Of a DNA stretch of 55,851 bases, positions 18,743 through 28,331 are shown one piece after another. Source of the DNA: Prevotella disiens JCM 6334 = ATCC 29426 (GTDB taxonomy: Bacteria; Bacteroidota; Bacteroidia; Bacteroidales; Bacteroidaceae); contig NZ_BAIS01000010.1 of the NCBI RefSeq assembly GCF_000613345.1, positions 1 to 55,851 on the forward strand. Direction: 5' to 3'. Position 1 is the first letter of the stretch, and the number at the start of each line of letters is the position of its first letter. The notes under the pieces were generated by a model. That model did not search any database, had not been told where the DNA came from, and saw only the letters and a list, made by a program, of their open reading frames with translations. Both the position numbers and the translations under genes were made by a program.

Positions 18743-19813
18743 ATGGATTATATTGAGATTAATGGTTATAAGTCATTGAAATCGGTTCGACTTGACATTA
18801 AGCCGATAAATATTTTAATAGGAGCCAATGGAAGTGGGAAAAGTAATTTTGTCTCTTTTTTCGAGTTTCTTAATAATTTGTATCATCAAAACTTATCAAT
18901 TTATGTTGGCTTAAAAGGTGGGGAGGATAAAATTTTATTTCGTGGAAAGAAAATTACCGATGAGCTTTCTTTTCATATAGAATTTAATGAAGGTGTAAAT
19001 GGATATTCTGCGACTTTAAAAGCAGGTGATGAAGGCTTTATTTTTTTGAATGAAAATCTAATTTATCAAGGTAATCCAAAAAAAATTAATGGAGGCGACA
19101 AAGAAGCGAGAATAAAACAGACTGATAATTTCCGAGCAAAGTATGTTATCAAATATTTAAATGGATTTAGGAAATATCATTTTCATGATACAAGTTCGCA
19201 ATCTCCTTTTACGCAATATAGTAGTATAAAAAACGATGCGGCTTATTTTTATGCTGACGGTCGAAATATTGCAGCTTTTTTATATTATATTCGTGAAAAA
19301 AATAAAATCGTTTACAATAGAATTGTTAAGAATATACAATCTGTAGCTCCATATTTTTCTGATTTTGAGTTTTATCCAAATGAAGAGTCATTATTGCGTT
19401 TGCAATGGCGGGATAAGTTTAGTGATGTTATTTATGGTGCTAATGACTTTTCTGACGGTACATTACGCTTTATTGCTTTGTCCGTTCTTTTTCTACAACC
19501 TAACTTACCTGACACTATTATTATTGATGAACCAGAGTTAGGGTTGCACCCTTTTGCTATTACGAAATTGGCTGGAATGATAAAATCTGCATCAAAACGA
19601 AATTGTCAAGTCATTGTTGCTACCCAGTCTTCTGATTTAATTAGTCATTTTGAGGCAGAAGATATTATAACAGTAGACCAAGTAAATGGAGAATCGAAAT
19701 TTTGTAGACAGAGTTCCCAAAACTTAAAAGTTTGGCTTGACGATTATTATACGATAGACGATTTATGGAAACGTAACATGATAGAAGGAGGTCAGCCTAA
19801 TCAATGCTTATGA
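18743..19813 (+). CDS. AAA/ABC-type ATPase of the OLD/RecF-like group (AAA_21)
   Basis: 356 residues. Walker A GANGSGKS is at 27-34, preceded by the typical INGYKSLKSVRLDIKPINIL start. The ABC-like signature region SDGTLRF is near 237, Walker B with catalytic Glu (IIIDEPELGLHP) near 259-270 and the switch region VIVATQSSDLIS near 295. There is no nuclease domain in the same chain. It is joined to a DUF4276 gene, the two frames overlapping by 4-10 bp. Such pairs are known as probable anti-phage or stress modules, resembling AbiL-type and split-OLD arrangements. The stretch looks more AT-rich than its neighbours, consistent with acquisition. ATPase activity is well supported; the defence role is inferred. 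Confidence 0.88.
   Translation: MDYIEINGYKSLKSVRLDIKPINILIGANGSGKSNFVSFFEFLNNLYHQNLSIYVGLKGGEDKILFRGKKITDELSFHIEFNEGVNGYSATLKAGDEGFIFLNENLIYQGNPKKINGGDKEARIKQTDNFRAKYVIKYLNGFRKYHFHDTSSQSPFTQYSSIKNDAAYFYADGRNIAAFLYYIREKNKIVYNRIVKNIQSVAPYFSDFEFYPNEESLLRLQWRDKFSDVIYGANDFSDGTLRFIALSVLFLQPNLPDTIIIDEPELGLHPFAITKLAGMIKSASKRNCQVIVATQSSDLISHFEAEDIITVDQVNGESKFCRQSSQNLKVWLDDYYTIDDLWKRNMIEGGQPNQCL
19785..19791 (+). promoter_or_regulatory. Ribosome binding site of the DUF4276 gene
   Basis: AAGGAGG is a full Shine-Dalgarno match, which is uncommon in this window. It lies 12 nt before the ATG at 19804 and 18 nt before the ATG at 19810, so it favours 19804 as the start, inside the end of the ATPase gene. 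Confidence 0.55.
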
Positions 19814-20475
19814 AACGACTGATTATAATATGTGAAGGGCAAACTGAACAGGAGTTTTGTAATGTTTTGCTTGCACCTTTTTTCTCTCAGATAGGCATTT
19901 CTTTGCAAGCACCGCTTATCAAAAAATCGCATGGCGGCATTGTTAATTGGGATAGTTTAAAGAGTGAAATAGAGAAATATCTTTGTTGTGAGAAAGATGT
20001 TTTGCTTACAACGCTGATAGATTATTATGGAATAGAAGCTTCTCATAGGTTTCCTCAATGGAACAAAGCACAAGAGATTGTTGATAAATGTAAGCGTTTA
20101 GATTTCATTGAAGAGGCAATGAAAAATGATATAGACGAAAACCTTTGTGTCAGGTTTATGCCTTATATTCAGTTGCATGAATTTGAGGGATTACTCTTTA
20201 ATAATAAAGAAGTATTTTACAATCAAATAGCTGCTGAAGAGTTAGTTGGAAAAGATGAATTAGAGTCTGTTTTTAATGATTTTGATAACCCTGAAATGAT
20301 AAATAATAGTGTAGAAACTTCGCCAAGTCATCGGTTAGAACGCATTATCAAAGGTTATAATAAAATTGTTTATGGTGTTTGTTTAGCTGAAGCAATAGGT
20401 TTGGCTCGAATAAGAGAAAAGTCGCCTCGATTTAATCGGTGGTTAGATATTTTATGTGCGGCTTTACAGAAGTAA
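19804..20475 (+). CDS. DUF4276 family protein, partner of the upstream ATPase
   Basis: 223 residues. The N-terminus reads RLIIICEGQTEQEF, the EGxTE motif of the DUF4276/RloB group, with an acidic residue in LIDYYG (Asp73) and the family-diagnostic PYIQLHEFEGLLF near 120. The fold is thought to be TOPRIM-like, so a metal-dependent nuclease activity is possible, with Glu11 and Asp73 as candidate ligands. The gene overlaps the ATPase stop: ATG at 19804, or at 19810 with an ATGA overlap. This implies translational coupling and a functional complex. It ends 13 bp before the next, unrelated CHU_C gene. Confidence 0.85.
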   Translation: MLMKRLIIICEGQTEQEFCNVLLAPFFSQIGISLQAPLIKKSHGGIVNWDSLKSEIEKYLCCEKDVLLTTLIDYYGIEASHRFPQWNKAQEIVDKCKRLDFIEEAMKNDIDENLCVRFMPYIQLHEFEGLLFNNKEVFYNQIAAEELVGKDELESVFNDFDNPEMINNSVETSPSHRLERIIKGYNKIVYGVCLAEAIGLARIREKSPRFNRWLDILCAALQK

Positions 20476-20488
20476 AAGATAAGAGAAT

Positions 20489-21184
20489 ATGAGGTCAATA
20501 ATTTATAAAATATCCTTGTTTTTGGTGGCATTTCTATTTGCTGCTAATGGTTTTGCGCAATCGTGCGAGCCATACGGGACATACACGAATGAAGAAGGCA
20601 ATACGGAAACGATTAATTCTGCACAAGGTTTTTCTGGTTCTGCTCCTTTAACGGTCGATTTTGTTGCCAATCCTACTGCTGATTATCCTGCTGGAACGCA
20701 GTTTGAATGGCATTTCTTTCATCAAAATAATCGAAAAACAGCCTTTTTGGTGCGTTACGAAGCCAATACACAATATACTTTTACGGAAGCTGGTTCGTTC
20801 CAAATAAAGTTGTATGAAATATTGGGTGCTGATACGGTAAATATTTACGACCCCATTGTTGTTTCTATTAGTGAAAGCGAATTGATTATGCCGAATGCTT
20901 TCTCGCCTAATGGAGATGGTATTAACGATGTTTATAAGGCAAAAAAAGGATTTAAAAGTATTGTAGAATTTCGTGCAATCGTCTTTAATCGTTGGGGACA
21001 AAAGCTCTATGAATGGACTGACCCTGCTGGTGGTTGGGACGGAAAGTTTAATGGAAAAGACGTGGCGCAAGGTGTTTATTTTGTGAATGTAAAGGCAAAA
21101 GGTGCCGATGGGCGTATTTTTCATATCAAACGGGATATTAATTTGTTGCGCAATTTTACAGAAACGACCAACGCACAACCTTAA
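20489..21184 (+). CDS. Secreted protein with PKD-like domain and type IX type-B sorting domain (CHU_C)
   Basis: 231 residues: a signal peptide (about 1-23, ending GFAQ), a PKD-like middle (SGSAPLTVDFVANPT, then FEWHFFHQN) and the C-terminal CHU_C or gliding-motility-associated domain (about 140-225). The latter is marked by MPNAFSPNGDGINDVYK, FNRWGQKLYEW and GGWDGKFNGKDVAQGVY. This C-terminus targets proteins to the type IX secretion system. The protein is small, so it may be an anchor or adaptor rather than an enzyme. Its TAA stop abuts the MITE copy at 21185. It follows the AAA/DUF4276 pair by 13 bp, possibly only by insertion of the latter. Confidence 0.88.
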   Translation: MRSIIYKISLFLVAFLFAANGFAQSCEPYGTYTNEEGNTETINSAQGFSGSAPLTVDFVANPTADYPAGTQFEWHFFHQNNRKTAFLVRYEANTQYTFTEAGSFQIKLYEILGADTVNIYDPIVVSISESELIMPNAFSPNGDGINDVYKAKKGFKSIVEFRAIVFNRWGQKLYEWTDPAGGWDGKFNGKDVAQGVYFVNVKAKGADGRIFHIKRDINLLRNFTETTNAQP

Positions 21185-21380
21185 AGGTGGGTTCTAAAAA
21201 TTACCACCGCAAGAAATATACTTAGGATATATGGGTTTCGTTTTGTTTTTCTTTGGTTTCTTTTTGGTTCAAATCGCCAATTCGTGCGGTTGCATAACTC
21301 GCTATGCACCCTTACTCATTGACAATTTGCTCACAAAAAGAAAAGCAAATTAAAACAAAGCTAATTTTTAGAACCCACCT
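21185..21380 (+). mobile_element. MITE-like element, copy B (196 bp)
   Basis: Same element as 14274-14467 in the opposite orientation, with perfect 19-bp inverted ends and no coding capacity. TAA stands directly before (21182-21184) and after (21381-21383) the element, a possible 3-bp target duplication. The left TAA is also the stop codon of the CHU_C gene. The right end is 36 bp upstream of the uvrA start. Confidence 0.87.
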
Positions 21381-21416
21381 TAATTTGATTTGCAAGACGA
21401 TTAACAAAAAGATTGA

Positions 21417-24248
21417 ATGAACGATAAAATAGAAGTTTTAGGGGCAAGAGTACACAATTTAAAGAATGTTGATGTAACGATGCCTCGTAATTCCTTGATT
21501 GTTTTTACAGGATTATCGGGATCGGGAAAGAGTTCTTTGGCGTTTGATACTATCTTCGCCGAAGGTCAAAGACGTTATATTGAAACTTTCTCAGCCTATG
21601 CTCGCAATTTCCTTGGCGGTATGGAACGCCCTGATGTGGATAAGATTACAGGACTTTCGCCTGTTATTTCTATCGAACAAAAGACAACCAACAAGAATCC
21701 ACGTTCTACGGTTGGCACGACCACAGAAATTTACGATTATCTGCGTTTACTTTATGCTCGGGCGGGTATTGCCTACTCTTATATGAGTGGCGAAGCCATG
21801 ATAAAATATACCGAAGAGCGAGTCGTAGAGATGATTCTTGCCGATTATGCCAATCAAGGAATTTATATTTTAGCCCCATTGGTGAGAAATCGCAAGGGAC
21901 ATTATCGTGAATTGTTCGAGCAAATGCGCCGTAAAGGCTACCTTTATATTCGTATTGACGGCGAAATTCTTGAAATAACACGAGGAATGAAGGTCGATAG
22001 GTACAAGAATCATAATATTGAGGTGGTTATTGATAAGTTAAAATTGGGGGCTGCCGATGATGAAACTTTGAAAGAACGCTTAGCCAAAACTGTTTCTGTT
22101 GCTATGAAACAAGGCGATTCGCTCATTATGATTGTGGAAAAAGAGAGCGGTGAAGCCAAATATTTCTCGAAACGTTTGATGGACCCTATCACAGGAATTG
22201 CTTACAAAGACCCAGCACCCAATATTTTCTCGTTCAACTCTCCCGAAGGTGCGTGTCCGCATTGCAAAGGATTGGGAAAAGTGAGCGAAATAGATTTGAA
22301 CAAAGTCATTCCCGACACGGCATTAAGCATTCACGAAGGGGCGATAGTTCCTTTGGGAAAATACAAGAACCAAATGATATTCTGGCAGATAGCTGCGTTG
22401 CTTGAAAAGAGTGAATGCACCTTAAAGACGCCTATAAAAGATATTCCCAAAGAGGTTTTAGACGAAATTCTTTACGGCTCGTTAGAGAAAGTTCGCATTT
22501 CAAAAGACCTTGTACACACTACTTCTGATTATTTTGCATCGTTCGATGGTGTGATAAAATACCTTCGTTCGGTTATGGAAAACGATGAAACAGCAGCGGG
22601 ACGCAAATGGGCTGACCAGTTTATTGCCGACCGTGAATGTCCTGAATGTAAGGGGCAGCGTCTCAATCGTGAATCTTTGTCGTATAAAATATGGGATAAG
22701 AACATTGCCGAATTGTCGGCTTTGGATATTACCGACTTGAAAGCATGGATAGATAGCGTAGAGGAACATCTTTCGGACAAGCAAAAACACATTGCAACCG
22801 AAATATTAAAGGAAATTCGCAAGCGCATTAACTTCCTTTTGGACGTAGGTTTAGACTATCTTTCATTGAACCGACAGAGTGGAACACTATCGGGTGGCGA
22901 AAGTCAGCGCATACGTTTAGCAACCCAAATTGGCTCGCAATTGGTCAATGTGCTTTACATTCTTGACGAACCTTCTATCGGTTTGCATCAACGAGATAAC
23001 GACCGATTGATAAAATCGTTACGCGAATTGCGCGACCTTGGCAACACGGTGATTGTCGTAGAACACGATGAAGACATGATGCGTGCTGCCGATTGGATTG
23101 TCGATATTGGTCCAAAGGCGGGCAGAAAGGGTGGGGAAGTTGTCTTCCAAGGAACTTACGACGAGATGATGAAGACCCACACGCTCACAGCGCAATACCT
23201 CAATGGCGAGCAAAGCATTGAGATGCCTACTGAACGCCGCAAAGGAAATGGCAAATCTATATGGTTGAAAGGTTGCAAAGGCAATAATCTGAAAAATGTA
23301 GATGTAGAATTTCCTCTTGGAAAGCTCCTTGTTGTAACGGGAGTGTCGGGTTCTGGCAAGAGTACATTGGTAAACGAAACCTTGCAACCTATCCTCTCGC
23401 AACATTTTTATCGTTCGCAAAAACCGCCTATGCCCTACGAAAAAATAGAAGGAATAGAGCATATTGACAAGGTAGTCAATGTAGACCAAAGTCCGATAGG
23501 GCGCACACCACGCAGCAATCCAGCCACTTATACAGGTGTGTTTTCCGATATTCGCAACCTTTTCGTCAATCTTCCCGAAGCCAAAATACGTGGCTACAAG
23601 CCAGGTCGTTTCTCTTTTAACGTAAAAGGTGGGCGTTGTGAGGGTTGCGGTGGCAATGGCTATCGCACCATAGAAATGAATTTCTTGCCCGATGTAATGG
23701 TTCCATGCGAGGTTTGCCATGGTAAACGTTACAACCGAGAAACCCTTGAAGTGCGTTTCAAGGGGAAATCTATTGCCGATGTGTTGGATATGACGGTTAA
23801 TATGGCAGTTGAATTTTTCGAGAACGTACCTTTAATTCTTCCGAAAATAAAGGCTTTACAAGATGTTGGTTTAGGTTACATCAAGTTAGGACAAAGTTCT
23901 ACTACCTTATCGGGAGGCGAAAGCCAACGTGTAAAACTTGCTACCGAACTCTCGAAGCGTGATACGGGTAAGACTCTCTACATTCTTGACGAACCCACAA
24001 CAGGTCTTCACTTCGAGGATATTCGTGTGCTAATGGGCGTATTGCAAAAGTTAGTAGACCGTGGCAATACAGTGATTATCATCGAACACAATCTTGATGT
24101 CATAAAACTTGCCGACCATATCATTGATATGGGACCAGAAGGCGGTCGTGGCGGTGGTATGGTTGTTGCAACGGGTACACCTGACGAGGTAGCCAAGAAC
24201 GAAACAAGCTATACCGCACCATTTATTAGGCGATTTTTTCAGTCGTAA
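21417..24248 (+). CDS. uvrA: Excinuclease ABC subunit A
   Basis: A 943-residue damage-recognition ATPase of nucleotide excision repair, acting as a dimer with UvrB. It contains two ABC modules. The first Walker A GLSGSGKSS is at 32-40 and the second GVSGSGKST near 641. Signature LSGGESQR occurs in both modules, with Walker B LYILDEPSIGLH and LYILDEPTTGLH. Zinc-finger cysteines are visible in CPHCKG (near 279), CPECKG and CEGCGG/CEVCHG (near 741-770). Length and motifs are complete. The MITE copy directly upstream occupies the place where its promoter would be expected. Confidence 0.98.
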   Translation: MNDKIEVLGARVHNLKNVDVTMPRNSLIVFTGLSGSGKSSLAFDTIFAEGQRRYIETFSAYARNFLGGMERPDVDKITGLSPVISIEQKTTNKNPRSTVGTTTEIYDYLRLLYARAGIAYSYMSGEAMIKYTEERVVEMILADYANQGIYILAPLVRNRKGHYRELFEQMRRKGYLYIRIDGEILEITRGMKVDRYKNHNIEVVIDKLKLGAADDETLKERLAKTVSVAMKQGDSLIMIVEKESGEAKYFSKRLMDPITGIAYKDPAPNIFSFNSPEGACPHCKGLGKVSEIDLNKVIPDTALSIHEGAIVPLGKYKNQMIFWQIAALLEKSECTLKTPIKDIPKEVLDEILYGSLEKVRISKDLVHTTSDYFASFDGVIKYLRSVMENDETAAGRKWADQFIADRECPECKGQRLNRESLSYKIWDKNIAELSALDITDLKAWIDSVEEHLSDKQKHIATEILKEIRKRINFLLDVGLDYLSLNRQSGTLSGGESQRIRLATQIGSQLVNVLYILDEPSIGLHQRDNDRLIKSLRELRDLGNTVIVVEHDEDMMRAADWIVDIGPKAGRKGGEVVFQGTYDEMMKTHTLTAQYLNGEQSIEMPTERRKGNGKSIWLKGCKGNNLKNVDVEFPLGKLLVVTGVSGSGKSTLVNETLQPILSQHFYRSQKPPMPYEKIEGIEHIDKVVNVDQSPIGRTPRSNPATYTGVFSDIRNLFVNLPEAKIRGYKPGRFSFNVKGGRCEGCGGNGYRTIEMNFLPDVMVPCEVCHGKRYNRETLEVRFKGKSIADVLDMTVNMAVEFFENVPLILPKIKALQDVGLGYIKLGQSSTTLSGGESQRVKLATELSKRDTGKTLYILDEPTTGLHFEDIRVLMGVLQKLVDRGNTVIIIEHNLDVIKLADHIIDMGPEGGRGGGMVVATGTPDEVAKNETSYTAPFIRRFFQS

Positions 24249-24396
24249 CTAAAATGGAGTAGTATGTTTGTTGTTACCTTTTGCACCTTTTAGACTTATT
24301 AAGTATTTTGTTCTAATGCTTAATGTGCCTATTTTTCACTTCAAAACAGCCTATTTTGCACGCCAATATAGGCTCTTTGGAAATCGATAACAAGTT
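24249..24396. repeat. Intergenic DNA with a ~22-bp repeat family copy
   Basis: 24331-24380 holds CCTATTTTTCACTTCAAAAC, GCCTATTTTGCACGCCAA and TATAGGCTCTTT, units of the dispersed CCTATTTT family, located after the uvrA stop. Confidence 0.65.
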
Positions 24397-24700
24397 GTAG
24401 GGGCGGAATTTATTCCGTTCCTCTCACCAGATTTTGTAATTATTACATGGGAAACACCGTTTTTGATTAAATGGAACGGACAGAACATCCGCTCCCTATA
24501 ACCCAATTGATAAAAAAATAGCAGGATTTATTTGTTGTGAGGAACGGAATAAATTCCGCCCCTACGCCCAAATTGATAAAAAATAGCAGGATTTATTTGT
24601 TGTGAGGAACGGAATAAATTCCGCCCCTACGACCAGATTGATAAAAAATTTGCAGGATTTATTTGTTGTGAGGAACGGAATAAATTCCGCCCCTACGACC
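24397..24700. repeat. GTAG palindromes and three ~66-bp tandem units between convergent genes
   Basis: A plus-oriented palindrome (24397-24421, stem CGGAAT/ATTCCG) is followed by a degenerate one near 24473-24500. Three tandem units of 65-66 bp then start at 24506, 24572 and 24637, each an ATTGATAAAAAA spacer plus a minus-oriented palindrome (24540-24565, 24605-24630, 24671-24696). The region lies between the ends of uvrA and a convergent radical SAM gene. Confidence 0.88.
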
Positions 24701-24740
24701 GATTTGCGAATGTTTTATACTCCGATTTACCATTGTTTCC

Positions 24741-25625
24741 TTACAACGCTTTCAATTTATTGTTCAACAAATTGGTAAATTCGTAATTCTTCAATCCCCA
24801 TTTTGGAGCGATGAGCATATCGGAAGGACTTTGTGTAACGAAGCGTTCGAGTACTAAATCTTTTCTTAAAAGTTGAATGTATTGCGTAATGAGGTCGATG
24901 TATTCCTCAACCGTGTAAAGGTGGAAAGGGCGTTCAGCATAGAGTTTGGCAAGTTTTGTCCCCTTTATAATCTGCATTTGGTGTATTTTCAGCATCGTTA
25001 GTGGCAGCGATGAAACGATAGGGGCTTGCCTTAAACTTTCCGAAGCGTCTTCTCCTGGCAACCCCATGATGATATGTCCACCCACAAAGATGCCCCTTCG
25101 AGCGGTTTCTTCTACGGCTCGGCGTGTGCAAGCGAAGTCGTGTCCACGATTGATGTAGCGCAAAGTTTCGTCGTTACAACTTTCAATACCGTATTCAACA
25201 ATAAGAAAAGTGCGCTGGTTCAATTCCTCCAAATAGTCAAACAGTTCGGGACTGACACAGTCGGGACGTGTGCCAATGACAATACCCACCACATCTTCCA
25301 CAGCCAACGCCTCTTCGTAGAGTGCTTTTAACTTGTCTACAGCCTCGTAAGTGTTTGTATAGGCTTGAAAATAAGCCAAGTATTTCATCTCAGGATATTT
25401 TCTTGCAAAGAATTGTTTTCCGTCTTCCAACTGCTCTGTAACACTCTTTTGACGACTGCAATAGGCAGGATTGAAACTCTTATTATCGCAAAAAATACAG
25501 CCACCCATACCAATTCGCCCGTCCCGATTGGGACAAGTAAAGCCTGCATCAACCGATATTTTTTGTACTTTGAAAGGCAATTGTTTTCTTATCCAAGTAC
25601 CAAAATCATTATAGTATTGTTTCAT
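24741..25625 (-). CDS. TIGR01212-family radical SAM protein (YhcC-like)
   Basis: 294 residues. The iron-sulfur cysteines are C31, C43 and C46 in FTCPNRDGRIGMGGCIFC, the unusual Elp3-like spacing of this family. Later motifs include VIGTRPDCVSPELFDYL and HIIMGLPGED, typical of a radical SAM barrel binding S-adenosylmethionine. The substrate of the family is not established to my knowledge. It is transcribed toward the palindrome array and divergently from dipeptidyl peptidase IV. The frame is intact and of normal size. Confidence 0.92.
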   Translation of the reverse strand: MKQYYNDFGTWIRKQLPFKVQKISVDAGFTCPNRDGRIGMGGCIFCDNKSFNPAYCSRQKSVTEQLEDGKQFFARKYPEMKYLAYFQAYTNTYEAVDKLKALYEEALAVEDVVGIVIGTRPDCVSPELFDYLEELNQRTFLIVEYGIESCNDETLRYINRGHDFACTRRAVEETARRGIFVGGHIIMGLPGEDASESLRQAPIVSSLPLTMLKIHQMQIIKGTKLAKLYAERPFHLYTVEEYIDLITQYIQLLRKDLVLERFVTQSPSDMLIAPKWGLKNYEFTNLLNNKLKAL

Positions 25626-25629
25626 TGTT

Positions 25630-25660
25630 TTGCAAATATACTTATTTTTTCGTACTTTTG
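25630..25660 (+). promoter_or_regulatory. Promoter of dipeptidyl peptidase IV
   Basis: TTG at 25630-25632, 20-bp spacer, TACTTTTG at 25653-25660. The start codon at 25685 follows 24 bp later, which rules out the earlier in-frame start at 25625. Confidence 0.75.
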
Positions 25661-25684
25661 TTGCAGAAAATCAATTTAATAACA

Positions 25685-27879
25685 ATGAAAAAAATACTAC
25701 TTATGTGTGCAGCGTTCTTCACAGCTGCGATGTATGCTTTTGCAGGAGAGCCTATTACGCTAAAAGACATGACTTCAAATGTTTTTGCGGCAAAGACAAT
25801 TTCAGGCATTAACCCATTGAAAGGAACGTCAGATTATGCTCAAATTTCTGACGATTGGAAGCGAATTGTAACTTTTTCTTTCGTTACAGGCAAAGAAACA
25901 GGTGTACTTTTCGATGTAAACAAAACCAATGGAGAGAAAATTAAGCAAATAGAAAGCTACGAAATCTCGGACAATGGGCAATTTATCCTTATCCAAACTC
26001 AAACAAAACGCATTTATCGCCGCTCTTTTACAGCAGAATTTTATCTTTATAATGTGAAAGATAAGTCGTTGAAGAAGCTTTCAACAGGTGGCGCACAACA
26101 AATTCCAACGTTCTCACCCAATGGTAAATACATTGCTTTTGTACGCCAAAACAACGTGTTTATTACCGACGGAACGACTGAAAAGCAAGTTACGACCGAC
26201 GGAAAGTTTAACGAAATTATCAACGGATTGCCTGACTGGGTGAACGAAGAAGAATTTGGCTTTAACAATGCCTTGGCTTGGGGTGCTGATAGCAAGACTT
26301 TAAGTTGGATACGCTACGATGAATCAAAGGTAAAAACCTATTCTTTGCAGATGTTTGAAGGTGCAAAACCAACATTCAAGAAGTACGAAGTTTACCCTGG
26401 CGATTATTCTTATAAGTATCCAAAAGCAGGCGAAGACAACTCAAAAGTATCGGTTCTTTCTTATGCTTTAGAGACTGGTAAGACCTTAACTTACAGTTTT
26501 CCACTCGATGCTGACGGATATATCCCACGCATCAAGTCTACTAAGTTTGCCGACCGCATCGTGATTTACACCATGAATCGTCATCAAGACGTGTTAAACC
26601 TTTACAAAGCCAACCCAATGACAGGTGAATGCAGTTTGCTTATCAAAGAAAATGCAAACAAATATGTGAAGGAAGAAGCCATGGAAGGCATTCGCATCAT
26701 GGACGATTATATCCTTTTCCCTTCTGATAGAGACGGCTTTATGCACCTTTATTTATATACCATTGACGGAAAACTTATTCGCCAAATCGAAAAAGGTAAG
26801 TATGACGTGATTGACGTTTACGGCTTTGACGAAAAAACAGGTAAGACTTATTTCCAAGCAGCAGCTAAAACCCCAATGCAACGTGAGGTTTATGTAGCCG
26901 ACAAGAATGGCAAAGTTACTTGTTTAACACCACAAGCAGGTTGGAATAGTGCCGTATTCTCAGGCGATTACAAATACTTTTTGAACAATTGGAGCAACCG
27001 AAATACACCTTATTCCTTTGCGATTTATAACAACAAAGGTAAGGTTGTGCGCGAGGTTTTGAACAATAATAAACTCATCAAAGCTATGGCAAAATACGAT
27101 TTGCCTACTCGTGATTTCTTTAAATTCACCACTTCTGAAGGTGTAGAACTGAATGGTTACATGGTGAAACCTAAGAATTTTGACCCTAATAAGAAATATC
27201 CAGTCGTATTTTTCCAATACAGTGGACCTGGTAGCCAACAGGTTGTAGACCGTTGGTCAGTTGGTGCAATGGGCGCAGGTGGCATTTACGAATCTTATTT
27301 GACCCAACAAGGCTTCATCGTAGCAGTTGTAGACGGACGTGGAACAGGCGCGCGTGCTCTGAATTTGAGAAATGTACTTACTTGAAACTCGGTGATTTAG
27401 AATCGAAAGACCAAGTTGAGGCTGCACTTTGGGCAAAGAAACAACCATACGTTGATGCTGAAAACATTGGTATTTGGGGCTGGAGCTTTGGTGGTTTCAA
27501 CACTTTGATGAGTTTGAGCGAGGGACGTAACGCATTTAAAGCGGGTGTTTCTGTTGCACCACCTACCAATTGGCGTTGGTACGACACAGTTTATACCGAA
27601 CGTTATATGCGTACCCCGCAAGAAAACCCTTCAGGCTATGCGGTAAACCCAATTGAACGTGTCAAGAATATGAATGGAAAACTCTTGATTTGCCACGGCA
27701 TTGCCGACGATAATGTGCATATTCAACACGCATACGAATATTCTGAAGCATTGATTCAGGCTGATAAAGATTTCAAAGAAAACTTCTATACCAACCGCAA
27801 TCATGGTATTTATGGTGGCAACACACGCAACCACCTTTTTAGACAAATCACTGATTGGTTCATTTTGAACTTGAAATAA
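25685..27879 (+). CDS. Dipeptidyl peptidase IV (S9B), frameshifted as sequenced
   Basis: A signal peptide (MKKILLMCAAFF ... FAGEP) precedes a beta-propeller region with the DPP4_N pattern and an alpha/beta-hydrolase domain. The catalytic Ser is in GIWGWSFGG, Asp in GIADDNVHIQH and His in NHGIYGGN. The first frame reads well to VDGRGTGAR, then turns to nonsense and stops at 27385. The expected FEKCTYLKLGDLESKDQVE lies in another frame that is open to 27879. One extra G at 27356 (CGTGC to CGTGGC) gives about 731 residues, the normal size. The enzyme would release X-Pro dipeptides in the periplasm or at the surface. Error or recent inactivation cannot be separated from one sequence. Confidence 0.9.
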
Positions 27880-27895
27880 TCGTTTACGAAATAGG

Positions 27896-27933
27896 AAAAA
27901 GGATTGTACAGCTACATGTGCAATCCTTTTTTG
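27896..27933 (+). terminator. Rho-independent terminator of dipeptidyl peptidase IV
   Basis: GGATTGTACA pairs with TGTGCAATCC (one G-T pair) around GCTACA, followed by TTTTTT. Confidence 0.88.
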
Positions 27934-27952
27934 TAACTTTTGATGGAAGCAA

Positions 27953-28246
27953 ATGGGCAATATCCGAAAATTTAAGTGCAAAACTTGTGCTTATGAAGCC
28001 GATGTTTATGAAGGCAAAGGCTTTATGGGGCAAACCATTGAAATGGTATCGTGTGCCGAATGCCACTCGTTGCAACCCTTGGTGGTAGGCGGAGTTATCG
28101 GCGATGCAGCTCCTTCGTTCCGCACATTGGTCGGTAGAATTTGCTTGAATTGCGGTTCCGACAAAATAAAGCAATGGAATGGTCATACATGCCCCCAATG
28201 TAGCGGCGAAATGGAGGACACAGGAGCGCGTGAATTTTGGACGTAA
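27953..28246 (+). CDS. Small zinc-ribbon protein
   Basis: 97 residues with three Cys-x2-Cys pairs: CKTC near 9, CAEC near 34 and CPQC near 81. A further CLNC lies near 65, giving two probable zinc ribbons. There is no signal peptide, so it is cytoplasmic. It resembles the small zinc-ribbon or rubredoxin-like hypothetical proteins of Bacteroidota, but I do not know a function. It sits 20 bp after the terminator of dipeptidyl peptidase IV, without a clear promoter of its own. Confidence 0.7.
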   Translation: MGNIRKFKCKTCAYEADVYEGKGFMGQTIEMVSCAECHSLQPLVVGGVIGDAAPSFRTLVGRICLNCGSDKIKQWNGHTCPQCSGEMEDTGAREFWT

Positions 28247-28331
28247 AAGCCGTTAAAATTGCAAATTGTTACCATAATCTGTGCTTGTTTGCAATTTTTT
28301 ATGTAAGTTTGTAGTCAGAAAACTTTTTAGT

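Noticed and set aside
24506..24700. Second CRISPR-like regular array
   Set aside because: Same reasoning: the whole 66-bp unit including spacer is repeated.
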